Assembly (NCBI GenBank): GCA_003586115.2
Contig: QVOM02000034.1
Location: 138,345,101-138,409,100, forward strand
DNA: 64,000 nt
Direction: 5' to 3'
Origin: Salvator merianae
Lineage: Eukaryota > Chordata > Lepidosauria > Squamata > Teiidae
Shown here: in pieces, positions 12,071-23,700 of the stretch
How the letters are laid out: every line of letters begins with the position of its first letter
Position numbering within the stretch: position 1 is the stretch's first letter
The notes under the pieces: generated by a model
Databases searched by the model: none
What the model was told of the DNA's origin: nothing
What the model saw: the letters and a program-made list of their open reading frames with translations, nothing else
Made by a program: the position numbers and the translations under genes

Positions 12071-12345
12071 GTTCAAACATATTCATTGGAAATGACTATA
12101 GGCCTCCTCTCCTTTTCTATGTTCTCTTGAGGTGGTTGGTGTCCTCTTACAAAACTACTAAATAGCCCAGCATCCTTCCAATGCTCTTTAAGATATAAAT
12201 TCAAATTATGCCAATCAGCTGAAATCCAATTACCTTCTTGTTTGCAGTGACTTTCGGCTTTCTCCCAGAATGCACCAGGAATATGCAAATTACCCCTGAA
12301 TGACTGATACCTTCGCTGATTGCAAATTAACCCTGGAGCTCCCAT
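12071..12345 (-). other. possible 5' region of the same CR1
   Basis: Open for 90 codons on the minus strand and continuous with the CR1 ORF1 remnant downstream of it. I do not recognise the peptide. It may be the 5' UTR or N-terminus of the CR1, or unrelated flank. Confidence 0.35.
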
Positions 12346-13540
12346 TTACTACTTCCCTAGTTAGAAACTTTGTGCTGATACTTTGTACCATTTAAAGCTG
12401 TTTTACTTTATACCATTTAAAGTTGTTTTACATCAACTTTTGATTATTCTAATTTACCTTTTAATAAAAGTAACTTTATTTAAGAACCTGTTTATTTTCG
12501 CTGTCTCTAAGGATCACCTACCAGTTGTTTGATTTCAAATGAAGCCAAATGTCTTAACACTTAAAGCCTCTGCACTTTACAGAGTGCCAGGGCACTGTGC
12601 ATTGCAGTAGCCTCATGCAAACATGTCCAAGTGTTTGGTTATAACCAGCCACTATACAATACAGCAAAATTAATTCAATAAGGACTTGACCTTTATATTC
12701 TTCACCTGTCTTGCATACACTTATAATAAAGTTAATTTGGCATCTCTTAACGGACCCCCCCCCCCACTAATTTATCTTCCTCTTTATATTTTTCTGATCC
12801 CCTTTCCTTCTTTCCTCCTCTTTCTTTTGCTGAAGCTAACAAAGGATAAATATCTGAAGTAGGGGGCACAATGGAATTACAGCTGTAGGAGACCACAAAT
12901 CAAATGACGAAGGATGCTTTCTTCTGCTGATACTTTCCTGATAATGGAGGAGGCAACTTGGGAGAAGATTTGAATTTGGAGAGAGGTGAGACCATACAGA
13001 GGGAACAGGAATATCTGAGCTGGTTGAAGGTAAAGCATTCTTTAGATGAAGCTATATTTAGAAATCTTGGTACAAATTTAGCAATTGTGCTGGTTTAGAA
13101 ATGTATTTCTATCATTATGTTCCAACTGAATATTATCAGATCAAAAGCCTTCAGTCTAATTTAAGTGTAGTGACAAAATCTCTTACATAACACCCTGCCT
13201 CTAATATGGAGATTGTAATTGAAGCTCCCTCCTTTCACTTCAGTAACACTGAATTAGTAAAGAAATTCTGCAGGTTCACATACCATGTTGTCTTATAGTT
13301 TAGTGCCTGGGTCCCATTTGTCCTCCTCGATCTTTCAGGTTTAGTCCTTTTTCTCTGCAGGCTGGGACAACACTTCTCTCTACTGCATTCACTTTCATTC
13401 TTCTGTCAGCTGCTAAAGCAGTTCTTTTCTTATTTTTCTACCAGTGATTTTTAAAGTATATCACCGATTACATTTAAATGATAGAAAAAACAGAAATTAA
13501 AAGAAAACCAAAAAGAAAGGGGGAAGAGAAGATATGTCTT
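12346..13540. other. unassigned DNA with short tandem duplication
   Basis: A block containing ACCATTTAAAG and TGTTTTAC is tandemly duplicated at about 12387-12433. A C run lies at about 12756-12766. Nothing coding is recognised. Confidence 0.4.
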
Positions 13541-13980
13541 TTAAGCTTTTTTAATTTTAACTTTTTATTATTACAATATTCCATAACATTGTGTAATTTA
13601 AGAAAGAAAAAAAGAAATGAATACAGTTTCTAATGTTACATTACATCATTTTTGATTTTAGTCATCTGTGCTCTATCTTCCCTCCCCGCCCTCTTTCCCT
13701 TTCCTAACCCTAACCCCTAACATTAACAACTATTTGTTAACTCAGTTCATTTCTGAAAATTGGATTAGTCACTGTATACAGTTACTTTGCCTGTTCATTT
13801 GAGAAATTCTTTTTCTGGTATTCCAATTTGTTTCATTTGTGGTCAAGCATTTAACAATAGGGATCATATTTGCATAAATTTATCAGGGTCTACATCCCCT
13901 TCTAATTTATTTTTTGTGAAGCGATTAAATCAGCTACTATTATGCCCCATATTGTTTAAACCATTACATTATGTGAATTG
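13541..13980 (-). mobile_element. possible L1-like 3' UTR fragment
   Basis: T-rich start followed by pyrimidine-rich CCCTCCCC stretches, as in reverse-strand L1 3' ends. The assignment rests on composition and order only. It includes the telomere-like stretch at about 13702-13725. Confidence 0.25.
13702..13725. repeat. short telomere-like CCCTAA stretch
   Basis: About three imperfect CCCTAA units (CCTAACCCTAACCCCTAAC). It is too short to be a functional interstitial telomere array. Confidence 0.6.
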
Positions 13981-14031
13981 TGTTAAGGGAAACAGAAGTG
14001 AGTACTGGTTCCCCTAGCTGCTGGTTTATCA
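13981..14031 (+). repeat. direct repeat, left copy
   Basis: Contains GGTTCCCCTAGCTGCTGGTTT. A diverged direct copy is at 16180-16235, on the far side of the foldback at 14730-15573, so the two may bracket one composite element. Confidence 0.5.
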
Positions 14032-14729
14032 TTACCAGAAAGACACAGATGGTGAAAGTACAGGATTTTACATTATCTGATGCCCTTCACCAGCATAGCA
14101 ATGGAACAATTGCCCGTATTTGTAGCCGTAAATCATTGCCAGGGTGCTGCCCCGCAATGAACTGTGGGTACCCACTTCCCATAGGAAACTGCTGTCACTG
14201 GGCAGACTACCTGCTAGGCAGAAAACTTCTGTATGTTGATTGGACATTGTACATACTGTAAGCGTATAAATCGAGTGCCCTCACAAGGCAGAACATTCTT
14301 GGTGTAAATAGGTTGCTGGTTCATTTAATTGCTGTTAAATACAACCCTTGGTTTTGTTCAAGCATGGTCCCTGTTTAATCAACATTTGACGACTTCCCAG
14401 CCCTGCTGTGCAGCCATCAAATGTCCACAATGTGCTCCATTGGCATGGTTGAAATGGGCAAATGTAACTTGCCCCAAGAGTGGCCAGTTGCTTCAGCAGT
14501 GGGTCACCATTGCTTCTACTGCCTTATGAGATCAGTTCCGCAGTCCAAACAAGATGGAAGTCATGTTAGGAGTCACACTGCCATGAAAGGATTGGGCTCC
14601 TAGTCTATGGTGTTTGTAGATTCAGCAGTCTTGATCCAGTGTCCTCTGTGGCTTGCAGCATGCTCTGCCAACTTCAAACATTACACTTCCTGCGATCCTA
14701 AGTGAACGTGGCCTTGTTTCAGTTATACA
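14032..14729. other. unassigned DNA inside the direct-repeat pair
   Basis: Several 60-90 codon open stretches on +, none with recognisable motifs. Confidence 0.35.
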
Positions 14730-15573
14730 TGCTGCGGAATTCTCCTGTATGGATTACTGCAGGATGTTGTATATGATGCTGTGTTTGAAAACATTGCAAG
14801 AATTCCACTTAGTTTAGAATAGGGATTATATGAATCAAATTAGTTCTAATGCATATGATCATGCTCAAAATTTGTTTCTAGGGTCCAGTGCACAACAATA
14901 ATTATCTGAGACTTTTAGAATAACATTTATTGTAAAGATTTATATTTTCATTATATTAACACATTTTGATTCTTTATGTAAACACTAGCTACATATCTGG
15001 ACAGCTATATAGAAGTATTCAAACAAATGAAGATGTCAGTTGTTTTTCTGCCAAACCACTTCTGTGTGTTACACCCTTATTTATATTATATCTTCTGATG
15101 GCAGTCCAGCAACAGTTTCACAGTAGCTTAACAGTGATTATTGAGCACATGCAGAAAAAGCAAATATCACCTAGAAGGGCATTGTGAGCTAGTAAAAATA
15201 TTATAGGAAAAAACTAAAGCTATGCGCACCGTTCATTTTAGAACAGTTCAGACTGAAGTGTTTGATTTTATCTTCTTTGTTTCAAAATGAACCATCCTCG
15301 TGTTTGAAAGTACTTGGTTCAATTTTAACTGAACTACGGGTTTTCAGCTGAACATGATCCAAACAAATGGTTTGATTTACACTGTTCTAAAATGATCCTA
15401 TTTGTTACAACTGAGCATTGCTCAATTACTTTGTTTTCTATAAGAATGCATATGATTATGCTCATGATTCATATAATCCCTATTCTGAACTAAGTGAAAT
15501 TCTTTCAGTGTTTTTACAACATGGCTTCATACATAACATACTGCAGTGATCCATATGCCAGAATTCCACAGCA
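14730..15573. repeat. foldback: two ~135-nt inverted arms
   Basis: The left arm (14730-14875) and the inverse of the right arm (15441-15573) share GCTGYGGAATTCT, TATGGATYACTGCAG and GAATAGGGATTATATGAATC in the same order, at roughly 75-80% identity by eye. The spacer contains a second, shorter inverted pair (TTTTAGAACAG near 15236 and CTGTTCTAAAA near 15384) and GGTTCAATTTTAACTGAAC motifs like those of the hAT MITEs here. It is probably a decayed palindromic transposon, possibly with another nested inside. I could not define ends or a target duplication. Confidence 0.6.
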
Positions 15574-15694
15574 CCTCTGGTAGGGTTGGTAAAAGCTGTA
15601 GAAAATCTGCCAAACATCAGATACACCTTTTTTCTTTCCCCCTCCAGCTTTTTCTATGACTAGGTTAATTGGTTTGGCAATTTCTGTGGCCAAC
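15574..15694 (-). repeat. shared interspersed segment, copy 1
   Basis: Contains GAAAATCTGCCAAACATCAG and GGTTAATTGGTTTGGCAATT. It matches 33327-33453 over about 120 bp. Both copies are open in the same minus-strand frame and share IAKPINL and GVSDVWQIFY. That could be a degenerate protein of an unclassified transposon, but I do not recognise the family. Confidence 0.55.
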
Positions 15695-16179
15695 TTGGTG
15701 TGTAGGTATGTAAACACCAGCCATTGCCACCCCCAAGAGCTTCCCTGTTTCTCCTCCTCCTCATCTTTGTTTGATCTCACAACCTGTTTGCTAACCTTGG
15801 CCAGCTCTCAGTTCTATGGCCAAGATTCCTCTGATGAACTTCCAGGGCAGCCAGTCTCAACTTCCTCTCTGCTGCAATTGCTGGGGTGAATCACTAGTGC
15901 TCTGGAGCCCCATGAAAGGCACCTAAGGGTCAGTGTGTCCAAGTTGCTGTTTTGCGCACTTGCTGTGGTAAAATCAGACAACTCAAGAGGCTCCTGTACA
16001 TGCAGAAGGAGACCCTGCTCAGGCAGCAATAGAGCTGGGAAGGCATCTTAGCTGAACTTGGCCGAACTGCATTGGGGCCGCTATCAATTTTGGCAGTCCT
16101 ACTAGGGAGTAATGATATCATATAGTCATCCCTTCTGTAATTGGTGTTTCCATTCTTGGAAACCACCGTGCTATGTAAG
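15695..16179. other. unassigned DNA
   Basis: Overlapping open frames of 70-80 codons on both strands without recognisable motifs. Confidence 0.35.
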
Positions 16180-16235
16180 TTACATTAGGAGAAACTGAAA
16201 AGATTGCTGGTTCCCCTAGCTTCTGGTTTTCAACA
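16180..16235 (+). repeat. direct repeat, right copy
   Basis: GGTTCCCCTAGCTTCTGGTTT with upstream similarity to 13981-14031. Confidence 0.5.
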
Positions 16236-16525
16236 GCAAGCAAGAATTTGAATAATGTTCTTTTGCACTGCCCAGTATTACATGATCAGTGCAGTGTAAA
16301 ACAGCATTATATGAGGGTCAAGTGTAGTCATAGCCATCGGGTTCAATATTCAGTGTATGATGTGAATTAGAATAGAGCAAATACTCTCTAAATTGTGTAT
16401 GTTGCCATATGGGGTATACTTTGCCTTATACTTCACTACTTTCGTTACAATAACTGCTAACATGTTGACACACATTGTTGTTGCAACTTTGTTCTGGTCT
16501 AAGGAAGGCTAGCAGCTTGAACTGA

Positions 16526-16550
16526 AACACAAACACACACACACACACAC
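16526..16550. repeat. (CA)n microsatellite
   Basis: About twelve CA units with one interruption at the start. Confidence 0.95.
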
Positions 16551-18038
16551 TTATTTGATTCATATCCTATTCTTCATCGAGTTGTCCCAGAACATAAAAC
16601 AAAATTAATAAATAAAACCAGCTGCTTTAACCATTTTCACTCAAATCCTTCATGCTAGTTCTCCCCGTTTCCCTGCTCCTTTTTCACTTGGTGGTATAAG
16701 GAAGATTGAGGAAGAAAACAGGTTTGAAAGGAATTCATAGTTCCTTAGGTGCTTAATACAGAACCTACTTTAAGTCTGTGTTCACACAAAGAAAAAAAAA
16801 GAGGGGGACACTCAAAAGCACTTTAGAGTGGGAAGCATGTGGACCTGGTGTCCTTGTTCCATCTCTGATCCACCTTTTCCAGCCTTCAATATTTGAGAGA
16901 GTTGGGAGGGGCTGAGTGGCAGGTGAAGGATCCCACCTGTGGGTCCATTTCTAAGCCGTATCTGAGCTGCCATAGAGGTGCTTTTTCTAACTGCAAGTGA
17001 AAGCAGATTCAGCCTGTGTTCCTTTCATCCCAGACACAAGAACACAATTTTTCTCTCATTGTGTGTCTTTCTACAAGTTGTAAAAAAAAAAAAAAAAAGG
17101 TAAAGATGTGGATTTTCAGAATGATGTCCACATATTTGCAGATGAAATTCACAGCTGCCTACTTTTAGGCAGAGCAATACATACTACTGAAAAAGAGGTT
17201 TGGGGCACTCTAAAAACATTTTCCTGGTGGTCCACAATGGATGTGGCATGTGGACTGTGACCTGTAATCTTTCCATGTCTTCTGAGGAGACAGGAAAAAC
17301 CTGCTGCCTCCTCCTCCTTTAAAAAACAAAACAAAAAACAAACATCTAAAGTAAACTTGAGTACATGCATACTCACAACCTATTGGACAGACAGCTGAGG
17401 CAAGCATTGTCTGCCCCTTCTGAAGAGTGACCATGTTTTTGTTTCTGCATACTTGGTCTGCTTCTGCCCATAGAAAAGTGGGAGATGGGGCGTTGACCCA
17501 CTGCTGGTATGGTGATTAGTTGAACCAGAGTCTTCCCATATATCCAGGCCAACGGCTTTTCCCACTTGTTTTTATTTGGGGGGGGGAGGGTTGCCTATGA
17601 ATCAGGGTACACATATTTGTTCTTACAGAAGAGGGAGGCAGGGGGAACCATCATTGGTGCAGTAACTAATTGAGCCTACAGGGAAAGTTTAGAAACATTG
17701 TCACTTGCTTGGTACACACAGCCTCCATTCAATTATTTGAGTCAGTATTCATGAAGAGAGAAAGGGAAAATTTTTGATTTCACTGTCATTTGTTTTAAAA
17801 TTTGATTCTAAGAACATTGTCTTCATAAGCTACAAGACTAGATGCAATGTAAGCAGCCATTCCCCCAATTTAATGTGGGTTTTCCTTGAAAATGACAGGG
17901 AAACACACACTCGTATGCACACACACAGAGGGTATCTCTTTTTAAAGAGAAATGTGAATCTACCCCGTCTATGTGTAACTGTACCGTCTGTCTCCAAACT
18001 GTGCTTTTCTCCTCACAATATTGCTTGTAGGAGAAACT

Positions 18039-18065
18039 ATTTATTTATTTATTTATTTATTTATA
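18039..18065. repeat. (TTTA)n microsatellite
   Basis: About six TTTA units. It could be the inverted tail of a lost retroposon. Confidence 0.9.
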
Positions 18066-18350
18066 ATGAAAGCTGGGAATCTGTGCAAGGTATCTGTGTG
18101 CCTCTAGTTTCAGAGAAAAATTGAGTGGTGGTGATGCCAATTGGCAGGCACCATGTGTTTGATGATACCCAATCCAGTTCTCATCCACATCAATCTCTGC
18201 CCTGGCACCCCAGTCTCTAAGTTTTCCTGGCCATTATTGTCAGGGGGGAGGGTCTAAAATATTTGTGAATCTCACAGAGAAAATGAGAGAGTTAACATTT
18301 CAGCCTTTAAGGATCAACATGAGTCAAAAAGGGCTGCAAATCCCAATTCA

Positions 18351-18467
18351 TCATTATGCAGTTCTTTCGGGATTCCTCATGGTCAGGCATAATGCCTGTC
18401 ATTTTATGGCTCCCCCAGGCTTATCGAGATTTCAGAATAACTACTGTAGTGGTGAACTTTCTATGCT
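18351..18467 (+). repeat. 117-bp direct duplication, copy 1
   Basis: Runs from TCATTATGCAGTTC to CTTTCTATGCT and is repeated at 19371-19487 with a single mismatch (18419 G, 19439 A). The near identity implies a recent event. The 903 bp between the copies is flanked like an insertion with a very long duplication. Confidence 0.9.
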
Positions 18468-19144
18468 TATGCTGCCTTTTTGGTCTAGCTGCATTGCTGT
18501 GATCTTCCAAGGTCAGATATGATACTTTATTTACAGTCCTAGGCCAGAGTACAACAGTGGAAAGAGGAAACATTAGTAAAAAGAGAAACAGTTCCAAACA
18601 AAATAAGCCAGGAAGGGTTGCTCCAGGTGTAGGGAAGCTTGTCCTGTGCCAGCTCTGAAGCCTGTGCCAGCTCCAGAACTGGCTCAAAGGCCTCTGAATG
18701 TACCATAGGCCAAGAATAAAAACTCCTGGCCTTTAGAGCACCTGGGACCCCCATTTGGCAGCATCCCTATAGCCTCACCAAAATGGGCCCCTCATGGTAT
18801 CCCGGAGGCATTCTGTCTACATGCCTCTGTAATCTGGTATGCTATCCCTAACATGCCACTAGACCTCAACATCAAGGACTACCAGTAAACATAGTTAATG
18901 TGCCATTTTGAGCACCCTAGCCCTGTCTACACTTTGCCCTGTGCAGATGGAGCATGCTAGGAAGGGTAGGATTCCTGTAATCTGCACTAGCATGAAGAAG
19001 GGAGGCCTCTAGACCCTTTCCTGTTATGGAACAATGTCCTGTGCAGAAAGGGATGAGGCCTCTTCTGTAGGGCAGTGGTGCTGATGTGGGTTTGTAACTG
19101 AAATCAGAGTCAATGCATTATGTCACTTTGTTGCATTTTCTGCA
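18468..19144. other. DNA between the two 117-bp copies
   Basis: No recognised coding sequence. Together with the L2 fragment that follows it makes up the 903-bp interval between the duplicated blocks. Confidence 0.4.
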
Positions 19145-19358
19145 AACAAAGGATTGATTTATTTATTTCTCATCCTGTGCCCAAAGAGGTCATTGTGGAT
19201 CACAATAAACCAATGTAAAACACAATTAAAATGAACTGACAGTAAAAGTGCCCAAAAGGGGAGAGGAGGCTGCTTCTTCAGTCAAAGGCTAGGATAAGGA
19301 GCTGTGCCTTCACCAGGCTTCTGAATGCCCAGTTAGGGCGCCTGATGCAGCTCAGAGC
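19145..19358 (-). mobile_element. L2-like LINE 3' end fragment
   Basis: Begins with TTTATTTATTT (the inverted tail), followed by GTGCCCAAAGAGGTCA and CAGTCAAAGGCTAGGATAAGG. The order and wording match the 3' end of the L2-like copy at 36362-36620. It is 5'-truncated just before the second 117-bp copy. Confidence 0.6.
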
Positions 19359-19370
19359 TCACCGAGCGCG

Positions 19371-19487
19371 TCATTATGCAGTTCTTTCGGGATTCCTCAT
19401 GGTCAGGCATAATGCCTGTCATTTTATGGCTCCCCCAGACTTATCGAGATTTCAGAATAACTACTGTAGTGGTGAACTTTCTATGCT
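19371..19487 (+). repeat. 117-bp direct duplication, copy 2
   Basis: One mismatch to 18351-18467. It starts immediately after ACCGAGCGCG and ends before GTGGGCAGG, with no shared sequence outside the block. Confidence 0.9.
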
Positions 19488-20218
19488 GTGGGCAGGAACT
19501 GTATAGCTGTGTGGGACTTGTCTTTTTCTTCCATATCAGCTTGTTGACCAGCATTCACTGGAAACGGGTGGTATCTCAGATGGAAAAGAGAGGTAAAATG
19601 AGAACCAGGGTAGTGTTTGCATGTGGAGAAGAGTACGTCTCATAAATCCAGAAGCAGTGGCTAAGATGAGATGGGCCAATTCACTCTTTCCATGGTTAGG
19701 GTCAAATACATGGCTCTTTACCAAGGCAACCCCTTCCTTATTGCCCAGTAAAACTTTTATATTTTCAGATTCTCTGAATGTGTGTTTCTGATGTTCTATT
19801 ATGTACCTACTCTGCACTCAGTTCCTAAAATACGTCATGGTGGGAACTGTGTCCAGCTCCACATGTGGAAGGGGCCATAGACATGCAATGGCCTACATCA
19901 TGCTCACCTCACTTAAGGTGTTAACTATTTGTTTTCTTATGGTTATGGAACTGGTGACGACACTTGTGTTACTTAAGTCGGAGCCTGACAACATCTACGA
20001 AGTTGCCTGAGAGTTGACTAGGAGCATAGCTAGGGTGAATGAACCCCTGGCAAAGAGAGCAGGATGAGTCCCTTCATTCCACACAGACTGAGGGTATAAA
20101 TATGCTCACACTCCTGTAATAAACAAAACCATGCTCAACAGCAAGCCAATGGCTTCAGAAGGCCTCACTTTGCTTCCTGGGCCCTTGGACAAAATCTGGG
20201 CTCCCTCAGTGTGAGATC
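19488..20218. other. unassigned DNA
   Basis: Short open frames only, and no recognised repeats. Confidence 0.35.
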
Positions 20219-20775
20219 GGGCCTGTTCGCACTGAGCTCGGTAGACCGTTCCCAGTAATTGGCTTCGGACTGGAGAGGTTGGAGAACGCTGGCTGCCATT
20301 CGCACTCCCAGCCAGAGGAACGGACCTGAAGCCGACCAGCAGAGGGAACAGTGTGGATGGCATCCGCTAGTTAGGCACTGCACTCCGTACCATCGAGCTC
20401 CGCTTTGTAACCAGAGGGCTCCTTACGGAGCCGGCTTCGTAGCGGCAGCTAGGCTGCCATGCCCAAAGGGCTATCCTGGGCACGAAGCACCGGACCAGGG
20501 TATGAAGCACCGGACCATGCATGCGCAGCCGCGCCAGCCCCGCCCCAACGCCATTTCAAACGCGGATGGGAGTGCGAAAGCACCTACCCCGATCTCCACT
20601 CAATCGCACAAGTCAGAATGAAGACAAGCTTTTACTTGTCTAGCCTTACCCAGGATCAGGTACGAATTGGGTACGATGTGGTTCGGATCGGGTGAGGCAT
20701 GCGCCCGCGGCAGTGCAAAGCCTCCGTTCCAGCGAACGGACAAGAACGGACTACTGCTGTAGTGAGAACAGGCCC
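20219..20775. mobile_element. CpG-rich MITE, family 2, copy 1
   Basis: Termini GGGCCTGTTCGCACTGAGC and GTAGTGAGAACAGGCCC form imperfect inverted repeats. ATC flanks both sides (20216-20218, 20776-20778), consistent with a 3-bp target duplication. The interior is strongly CpG-rich and includes a 20-bp unit beginning GAAGCACCGGACC that occurs about twice near 20484-20523. A 120-codon open stretch exists but shows no transposase motif. A second copy lies at 41990-42565. Confidence 0.8.
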
Positions 20776-23700
20776 ATCCACTTGACATAGTGTAAGTACC
20801 TATGCTGAAAATATCTATGTAGCAATCAGTACAATGGCATGGAATCAACTCTTTTTACTCCAGCCTCTTAACCTAGGCATAAACAAGAAGCAGACAGTGT
20901 CCTTCTGAATCAAACATACCATGTGGCTAAGGGCAGAGAATTTAATTGGACTAAGGTCAATGCTCTGCATTGCTTTGTTACTAGCAGGCTATTTAACTAA
21001 TTTTCTGAACCCAAATAAATAAATAAATGAAAAAATGCATGTGAAGCATCTTCTCTGCGTTTTACTAGTACCATTTTTGCAGATCCATATCACAAATATG
21101 CCCACTGATAGACAGGAGCAGCTGCTGTGGGGAGAACTGAAGGAACATACTCACACCCTGTTCTATGTTGACAGAAAGGGCAACATTGAGTCCCATTTGC
21201 CTTGCTTTCACTCTTATCCTTAAGTTCAGCTGCCAGGCTTTTCCCCTATTCTTCATCCACAAATGCAGTGTTTCCTGAAACACTTTCCGCCTCTGAAGGT
21301 GGAGTGTTTGTGACTAAAATTAGCCATATTGCCCAAAGAGCAGACTGGACCTGAAAACAAATTGCAGCCTCAATGAGTGGAATTATTAAGGGGGTGGGGG
21401 TTGCTGGGAACAATCTTATACCTTGAATGAAGAAGAGTGCACACCTTCTATTGGGATCCTCTTCAACCAAGTACACAGGTTTGGGAGGAGGCTCATGAGA
21501 CCATCTTTGTGGCTATAGGTAACATTGAGCAGTCATAGAATGGTGCATGGTGCTGAGAATGCTGTACGGTCTGGAGGCACAGTTACACCAGGTCCAAGTG
21601 ACAGGCTCCAGGAGAGTCCTGTCACTTTAGGCTTGAACCACCCACCTGCCCTGGCTACCATGTGATCACAGCCTAGTTGCCACACACACACATCTAAGCT
21701 GCTTTTGAGATGTTTTTGTAATATGTGCAGATTCAGTCTAAAAAACACTGTGTTAAAGCACAAGGGTGTCTCTGTTTTCATGTGTGAAATATTAGAGGTT
21801 ATGTATGCTGAAAATTACTAGTGCAAATATGAAACGCCAGGTATGTTCTCTGCTGATGAGTTTTGAGTAAAACCAGATTAGCTGTAGCCACTGGAGGGAA
21901 TGGGCTTAAACCTGAAGGGACAAGTCTGAAGGGCCTGTCAGATTAGGGCTGTTAGCTGAAACTAGGAGGGGGAAGGAAATGGTTAACGCTGTAGAATGCC
22001 GACTCTGGCCTTGGCCCTCTCTCCCCCTTCCTTCCAATCTCCCACTTCTAAGACGTCCCCTGTGCTGAATTCTTATTCAACTTCGAACTGACAAACTGTT
22101 TTTAATCTTTTCCTTCCATCCAGCTTGGGGATTGGGAAGCAAAAATCAATACTGGCTGGCAGGTGATCAAGCAGCTTGAGGCTCAGGCTGAGAAAGAGAA
22201 AGAGCGAGAGAAAGGACAGGAGGGTGAGGGGAAGTATGACTAAGTAGCATGAATTACAGAGGCCTCTGGTTTCCTGTGCCTTGGCCTTGAGCAGGAGAAC
22301 ATTGTTGTTTCAATCAGGTTGTGAGTTCACAGCTGTCTAGGTACACTGCTGAAGGGCACGCGGCTTTCTTGGGCGATTACAACGTTCTGTGATCAGCAAA
22401 TTGAGCAATTGCATCATGGGAGGGCAGAATCTGACTTTCAACCCCCACTCCTTTACATCCATGAGAAGTCCTTAGAATTTCAGCTGCAACACATTCCTGC
22501 TGTCATGACTGTAGAAAGTTTCAAAAAGTGATTGCCTTGTTGGCTACAATCTCTGACAAAAGCAAGCATTTGAACTTATATTACACACTAATGTGTCAGA
22601 AAAAAGAGATGCTTTCCAACAAGCAATCCTGGGATGTGACAGAACTATAGTAGTTTATAAGGATGCGATACCCAATGGCTGCCTTGGGTTGAGGACCATG
22701 AGGGTGGGCAGGGGTGGAAGAGAAACAAGGCTCCCCTTGGAACTCTCCCTTTGCGGTCTCCCCAAACTGCCTGTTCATCTGCAATGGATCAATATGTGGC
22801 TTTGGATCATCATCCCTCAATCATGGAATAGTCAGAAACTACGCGCTCCCCACATGTCTGAATAAAAGTTTCAGCCACACTGGGATGGTGTGAAGAACAT
22901 GCTGCCTTAGTGTGTAAGGAGAAGGGAGCTCATGTAATCGATTGCCCCTCCCTACAAAAACAAAGCTCCCTACACACAGAAAGCAGGCAGATCAGGGCAA
23001 ATGGCTTTGTGCCTGTCTTTGTGATGTGTAAAAGCAATTCTGTGAGATCCGAGAGGAAAGAATAGCTGCCTAACACTAGATAAAGCACCCAGTCTGAAGA
23101 AAGGTTCGGTAGGTAGTGACAGCTCCATCATTAACCTATCTTTCAGCTGTCCCATTTCAGCTGGGACAGGGACATTTTTCAGAGCTCTGTCTCAGGGAGC
23201 ACTCCATTCCTTCAATTTTTCAGGAAGCCATTGTTTTGCACTAGAGATGTATGGAGATGTTAAGTCCATGTCATTGGCCTCTTAACGGCAGTGAATCCAT
23301 TCTGTTGTTGCAAGTAGAAGAGTCTTTGATGGAATCTGATCCAACATTTGGGCTGTTTTTTTTCCCAGATATTATCTAAAAATATATTATCTAATATTAT
23401 CTATTCATTCTACATCAGAGAGCTAGATCTGTAAAATTATCAGCAGTCTGGTTTAGATCTGACATCTGAAGGAATCCTCAAACATTCTATTTTGCAGTTT
23501 GTAGTCATAGCAGTGACAGTATTTATTTCATTTGCATGTAGGATGGATTTATGTCTCTTCCTTCAACACAATCCTCAGGATGAAGACTTGAATGAACATC
23601 ACAAACAATCTTGCTATCAAGATTGTTTATGTATCTCTGCATTTTCCCAACAATGAAATTTTAGCTAAAAAGCACAGTGATAGTGTGTGATTAGTAATTC

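Larger units (their letters stand above)
16236..18350. other. unassigned DNA with simple repeats
   Basis: Holds (CA)n at 16526-16550, an A run at about 17082-17098 and (TTTA)n at 18039-18065. No gene or element ends recognised. Confidence 0.4.

Noticed and set aside
13702..13725. Interstitial telomeric array
   Set aside because: Only about three imperfect CCCTAA units.
19376..19645. 89-codon frame through the second 117-bp copy as an exon
   Set aside because: The same 117 bp in copy 1 leads into a different downstream sequence, no donor or acceptor pattern is shared, and no domain is recognised.
20259..20621. 120-codon open frame as a small gene
   Set aside because: It is within a CpG-rich MITE, starts from a non-ATG codon, and its relative in copy 2 is shorter. 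GC-rich sequence has few stops.
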